The notes beneath the pieces were generated by a model. The model had not been told where the DNA came from. It saw only the letters and a list, made by a program, of their open reading frames with translations, and made no database searches. 25,277 nucleotides of DNA from DATKMS01 sp041497995 (GTDB lineage Bacteria > Desulfobacterota > Binatia > HRBIN30), in NCBI GenBank assembly GCA_041497995.1, contig JBGQHM010000058.1:1-25277 (forward strand), read 5' to 3'. Position numbers and translations under genes: made by a program. Of this stretch, positions 23,405-25,277 are shown piece after piece; position 1 is the first letter of the stretch; every line of letters begins with the position of its first letter.

Positions 23405-23932
23405 CGCACGCATCATCTCCCGTGCAGCGCGAAAGAAAAGCGCCTCTTGGTAGGGCTCTTCCTCGAGCAGCGGAGGTAGCCACATGCTATGGTTCGTTGA
23501 ATCGTAGAGGTCCGCTCCGTACACATGAATCGAGCAAGTCGGCTCGTTCGCGCATGTCGAGAGGTCATGAATCGCATCGGTATCGAGTCGTACCGCCTCA
23601 CCGGCGTGCATCGACTCCCGACCGGTAGCGGTGAGCGACCGTCCGGCGCGTTCGTAAACTACGTTGTCCTCTCGGCCGCGATAGACTGAGACGACAGCCC
23701 ACGTGCCGTGGTTATGGGGCGGTGTACGCGTAGACGGTGGATAGGCGGTGTGGAGAACCGTAAGGGTGGGTGAGCGGTGAAGACGCGACGCCCGGAAGTC
23801 GCCAATCCGCGGTACGGCGATCTCAGGGGGAGCCGCCACGATGCGAAGGAGCTCTGCATGAATGATCGCGGGTGCGTCTTTCGCGGTGCGCGCCTTTTGG
23901 CAGAAGCGTACGAACCCTTCCGGATCAAACAT
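23399..23932 (-). CDS. Cysteine-dioxygenase-like cupin
   Basis: 177 residues. A double-stranded beta-helix core holds PPHNHGTWAVVSVYRGRED (71-89), in which H73-x-H75 would be two of the iron ligands, and IHDL (H122) the third. SIHVYGADLYD follows (134-144). This is the pattern of cysteine/3-mercaptopropionate dioxygenase-type and COG5553-like non-heme iron enzymes, which oxidise thiols to sulfinates. The substrate is not determinable. The ATG at 23932 lies 22 bases after an R' box and the TAA at 23399-23401 falls in the following R'' box, so the gene exactly fits one cassette. The N-terminal 40 residues are helical. Confidence 0.8.
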   Translation of the reverse strand: MFDPEGFVRFCQKARTAKDAPAIIHAELLRIVAAPPEIAVPRIGDFRASRLHRSPTLTVLHTAYPPSTRTPPHNHGTWAVVSVYRGREDNVVYERAGRSLTATGRESMHAGEAVRLDTDAIHDLSTCANEPTCSIHVYGADLYDSTNHSMWLPPLLEEEPYQEALFFRAAREMMRAV

Positions 23933-23954
23933 TCGTGGTTTCCGTCCCCGTGCG

Positions 23955-24044
23955 GTCTAACGGCGGGCGCATGAACGGCCGGCCCAGCTGCGTTCGCGAA
24001 TCGCAACAGCGCTCAAGCCGGTCCGTTCCATGCGCGGGTTAGGC
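23955..24044 (-). other. attC recombination site
   Basis: 90 bases and the best-formed of the set. In gene direction R'' GCCTAAC and R' GTTAGAC fit consensus. Arm GCGCATGGAACGGACCGGC pairs with GCCGGCCGTTCATGCGC over 17 bp, leaving exactly one G and one A extrahelical. The TAA stop of the PD-(D/E)XK gene (24039-24041) is inside R''. Confidence 0.9.
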
Positions 24045-25034
24045 GTCGAGAAGTACCGCTTCCAGCACGGGTACCACCTGCCCGTACAGCTTCGACTCGT
24101 GTTCCTTCGCGTCGGTGTCGGTCCCGAGTACAAGACGGAGCGGAGCGAGGAGGTCGATGTAGGAATGGCCGTTTGCCAGCCGACCTTCGCTCACCTCGGG
24201 TGGTACGCGCAGGACTGGCACGGCGGCCTCGAGCCGGCGACGCAGTTCCGGAAGGACGTTCTCGCACGGCTCAAGCCTCACGCGCAGCAGACTGCCGCCC
24301 TGCGCGAGCGGCGACACGTACGCGCGGCGGATTAGTCTCGATTGGTGCGGTTCAAGGTAGAGCTCGCAACGCCGACCTGCGCTGACCTTGTAGCTCGCGC
24401 TCAGATGCGACCGCGTGGCGTTCCAGAGTTTGTCGAAATTGCTCTGGTTACGCTTCACATCTTCGCTATCGTCCGGCCACAGCTCTCCGACGTGGGGGAC
24501 TGGGGGTGTGAAGCCAAGCCGTTCGAACCCGCGGCGCAGCCAGGCCGTAACATCGTGACGCCCCTTTTCGAGCGGCTCATAGAGGTCGCGCCACAGGAAG
24601 TGCGGGGCGTCTGGCGGGCGAAGGTAGCGTGGGTGTTGCAGCACCAGATCGGCCGGCGGTTTGAGCGACGGACGAACGTAGACGACTGCATCAACGCACG
24701 GTAGCTCAAGGTAGCGCTCGAGTTGCTGTAGGGTCTCGCCGTCCTCAGCGGCCTGAAGGGTCTCCGGCGCATCCAGCTTGTGCTCGCATGCGATCGCACG
24801 CCCGCCTGCCAGATCCAGCATCATGTCCGGGCGGCAGTGCTCTGCGACGAACGTGACCTGAGTACGTACCTTGGCGATCCGAGGGACGGCTCCGCTCGCA
24901 GCCAGCGGAGCGAGGACGCGGGATTCATAGGCACTGCGGAACGCGGCGTCGACTTCGAGCGCGGCAGCGACAAAGCACGTGAGATGGTCCTCCCGTGCTT
25001 GCGTGAGGTTCCGTGTCTCCCAGAACAGATCCAT
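24039..25034 (-). CDS. PD-(D/E)XK nuclease-like protein
   Basis: 331 residues, cytoplasmic. An N-terminal helical EDHLTCFVAAAL segment precedes a nuclease-type core: RPDMMLDL (P69-D70), then strand AIACEHKLD giving E84-x-K86, and a following helix QQLERYLE (Q103 to Y108). D...E-x-K plus the Q-x-x-x-Y helix is the active-site layout of PD-(D/E)XK enzymes, as found in restriction-like and defence proteins. The C-terminal 200 residues contain FLWRDLYEPL, a GELWPDD segment and SEGRLANGHSYIDLLAPL and are unassigned, perhaps a target-sensing part. The ATG at 25034 is 5 bases after an R' box and the stop lies in the next R'' box: a perfect single-gene cassette. An antiphage role is inferred. Confidence 0.72.
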   Translation of the reverse strand: MDLFWETRNLTQAREDHLTCFVAAALEVDAAFRSAYESRVLAPLAASGAVPRIAKVRTQVTFVAEHCRPDMMLDLAGGRAIACEHKLDAPETLQAAEDGETLQQLERYLELPCVDAVVYVRPSLKPPADLVLQHPRYLRPPDAPHFLWRDLYEPLEKGRHDVTAWLRRGFERLGFTPPVPHVGELWPDDSEDVKRNQSNFDKLWNATRSHLSASYKVSAGRRCELYLEPHQSRLIRRAYVSPLAQGGSLLRVRLEPCENVLPELRRRLEAAVPVLRVPPEVSEGRLANGHSYIDLLAPLRLVLGTDTDAKEHESKLYGQVVPVLEAVLLDA

Positions 25035-25039
25035 CTGAG

Positions 25040-25103
25040 GCCTAACGCCGCGGCGCTCAGGCGCGGCGCGCTCTTCGCCGTCGCCTGGAGCGCCTGGTTC
25101 GGC
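25040..25103 (-). other. attC recombination site
   Basis: 64 bases. In gene direction R'' GCCGAAC and R' GTTAGGC. Arm GCGCTCCAGGCGACGGCG pairs with CGCCGCGCCTGAGCGC, leaving one C and one A extrahelical. Over its whole length it is closely similar to the site at 19309-19372, including the AGGCGACGGC arm and the loop, so the two share a recent ancestor. Confidence 0.88.
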
Positions 25104-25115
25104 GTAGCTCGACTG

Positions 25116-25277
25116 CTACGCCATTGGGGCCGTGGGAACGCATGTTCCTCTCCGATCAGTGCGCAACGCGATCGCGTTCATTTGCAACCATCGGCGTTGG
25201 CGTTCGGCAAGCTGCAAACTGCGCGCACGGTCGGACCGATCCACTCGCCACGTATAGCTTGCCGTTTCGTCGTTTGA
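25116..25277 (-). CDS. 3' end of a further cassette gene (partial)
   Basis: An open frame enters from the right edge on the minus strand and stops with TAG at 25116-25118, 12 bases before the R'' box at 25103. That is where a cassette gene should end. The 53 visible residues include RVDRSDRARSLQLAERQRRW and are not recognised. Other frames are open over parts of the same stretch, so the call rests mostly on position relative to attC. Confidence 0.35.
   Translation of the reverse strand, partial: SNDETASYTWRVDRSDRARSLQLAERQRRWLQMNAIALRTDRRGTCVPTAPMA

Larger units (their letters stand above)
18297..25277 (-). mobile_element. Integron gene-cassette array without visible integrase (CALIN or distal array)
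   Basis: Every gene in this stretch is on the minus strand, and seven attC-like sites separate them (25040, 23955, 23309, 22671, 20148, 19309 and 18854, plus-strand left ends). Reading in gene direction, each site runs from an RYYYAAC-like R'' box to a GTTRRRY-like R' box over 64-96 bases, and has L''/L' arms that pair except for extrahelical bases. The interval between sites always holds one gene or one toxin-antitoxin pair. Orientation predicts that an intI gene, if any, lies to the right of 25277. No intI or attI is in the window. The array ends on the left near the REP pair. Confidence 0.85.

Overview
This is a GC-rich bacterial chromosomal segment. No taxonomic marker is present. Long Thr/Pro-rich linkers joined to dockerin-like EF-hand pairs, a WS/DGAT-thiolase-DUF35 lipid operon, GAF-type histidine kinases and REP-like hairpins would suit an uncultivated soil lineage such as Candidatus Binatia (Desulfobacterota_B) or a relative. 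That placement is inference from gene style only.

Layout. 1-880: an eroded IS630-type transposase end, then a BrnT/BrnA toxin-antitoxin pair behind a perfect palindrome. 1090-2838: a secreted protein with three cohesin-like repeats and a C-terminal sorting-type tail. 3037-4908: a soluble GAF-GAF histidine kinase. 4967-5524 (minus): a thioredoxin-fold protein. 5652-10070: a tight five-gene operon of WS/DGAT acyltransferase, thiolase-like protein, DUF35 OB-fold partner, HSL-type esterase and pterin-4a-carbinolamine dehydratase. 10462-11778: a membrane histidine kinase. 11897-12922 (minus): an orphan MreB-like actin. 12961-13077: a probable acyl-CoA dehydrogenase remnant. 13157-16403: a Thr/Pro-repeat lipoprotein divergent from a dockerin protein with a duplicated unknown domain. 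16552-18070: an LCM-type methyltransferase overlapping a TetR regulator. 18109-18256: an inverted pair of REP-like elements.

18297-25277 is the main discovery. All genes lie on the minus strand and are separated by seven sites with integron attC architecture: RYYYAAC-type and GTTRRRY-type ends, with L''/L' arms that pair except for one or two extrahelical bases at equivalent positions. The gene stop codon falls inside the attC R'' box in three cassettes, and starts often lie a few bases after R'. No integrase is in the window, so this is either a CALIN (attC cluster lacking an integrase) or the distal part of a chromosomal integron whose intI would lie beyond the right edge. Cassette cargo: a partial ORF, a PD-(D/E)XK nuclease-like protein, a CDO-like cupin, a second BrnT/BrnA module, an unusually large (about 2.5 kb) secreted protein with five repeats and a dockerin, a TIR-domain protein, a 103-residue unknown and a VOC protein.

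Working together: cargo such as TIR, nuclease and toxin-antitoxin suggests a defence-rich integron. The cohesin-like protein at 1090-2838 and the two dockerin-bearing secreted proteins, one of them mobilised as a cassette, suggest a cell-surface assembly system. Both are inferences from domain content.
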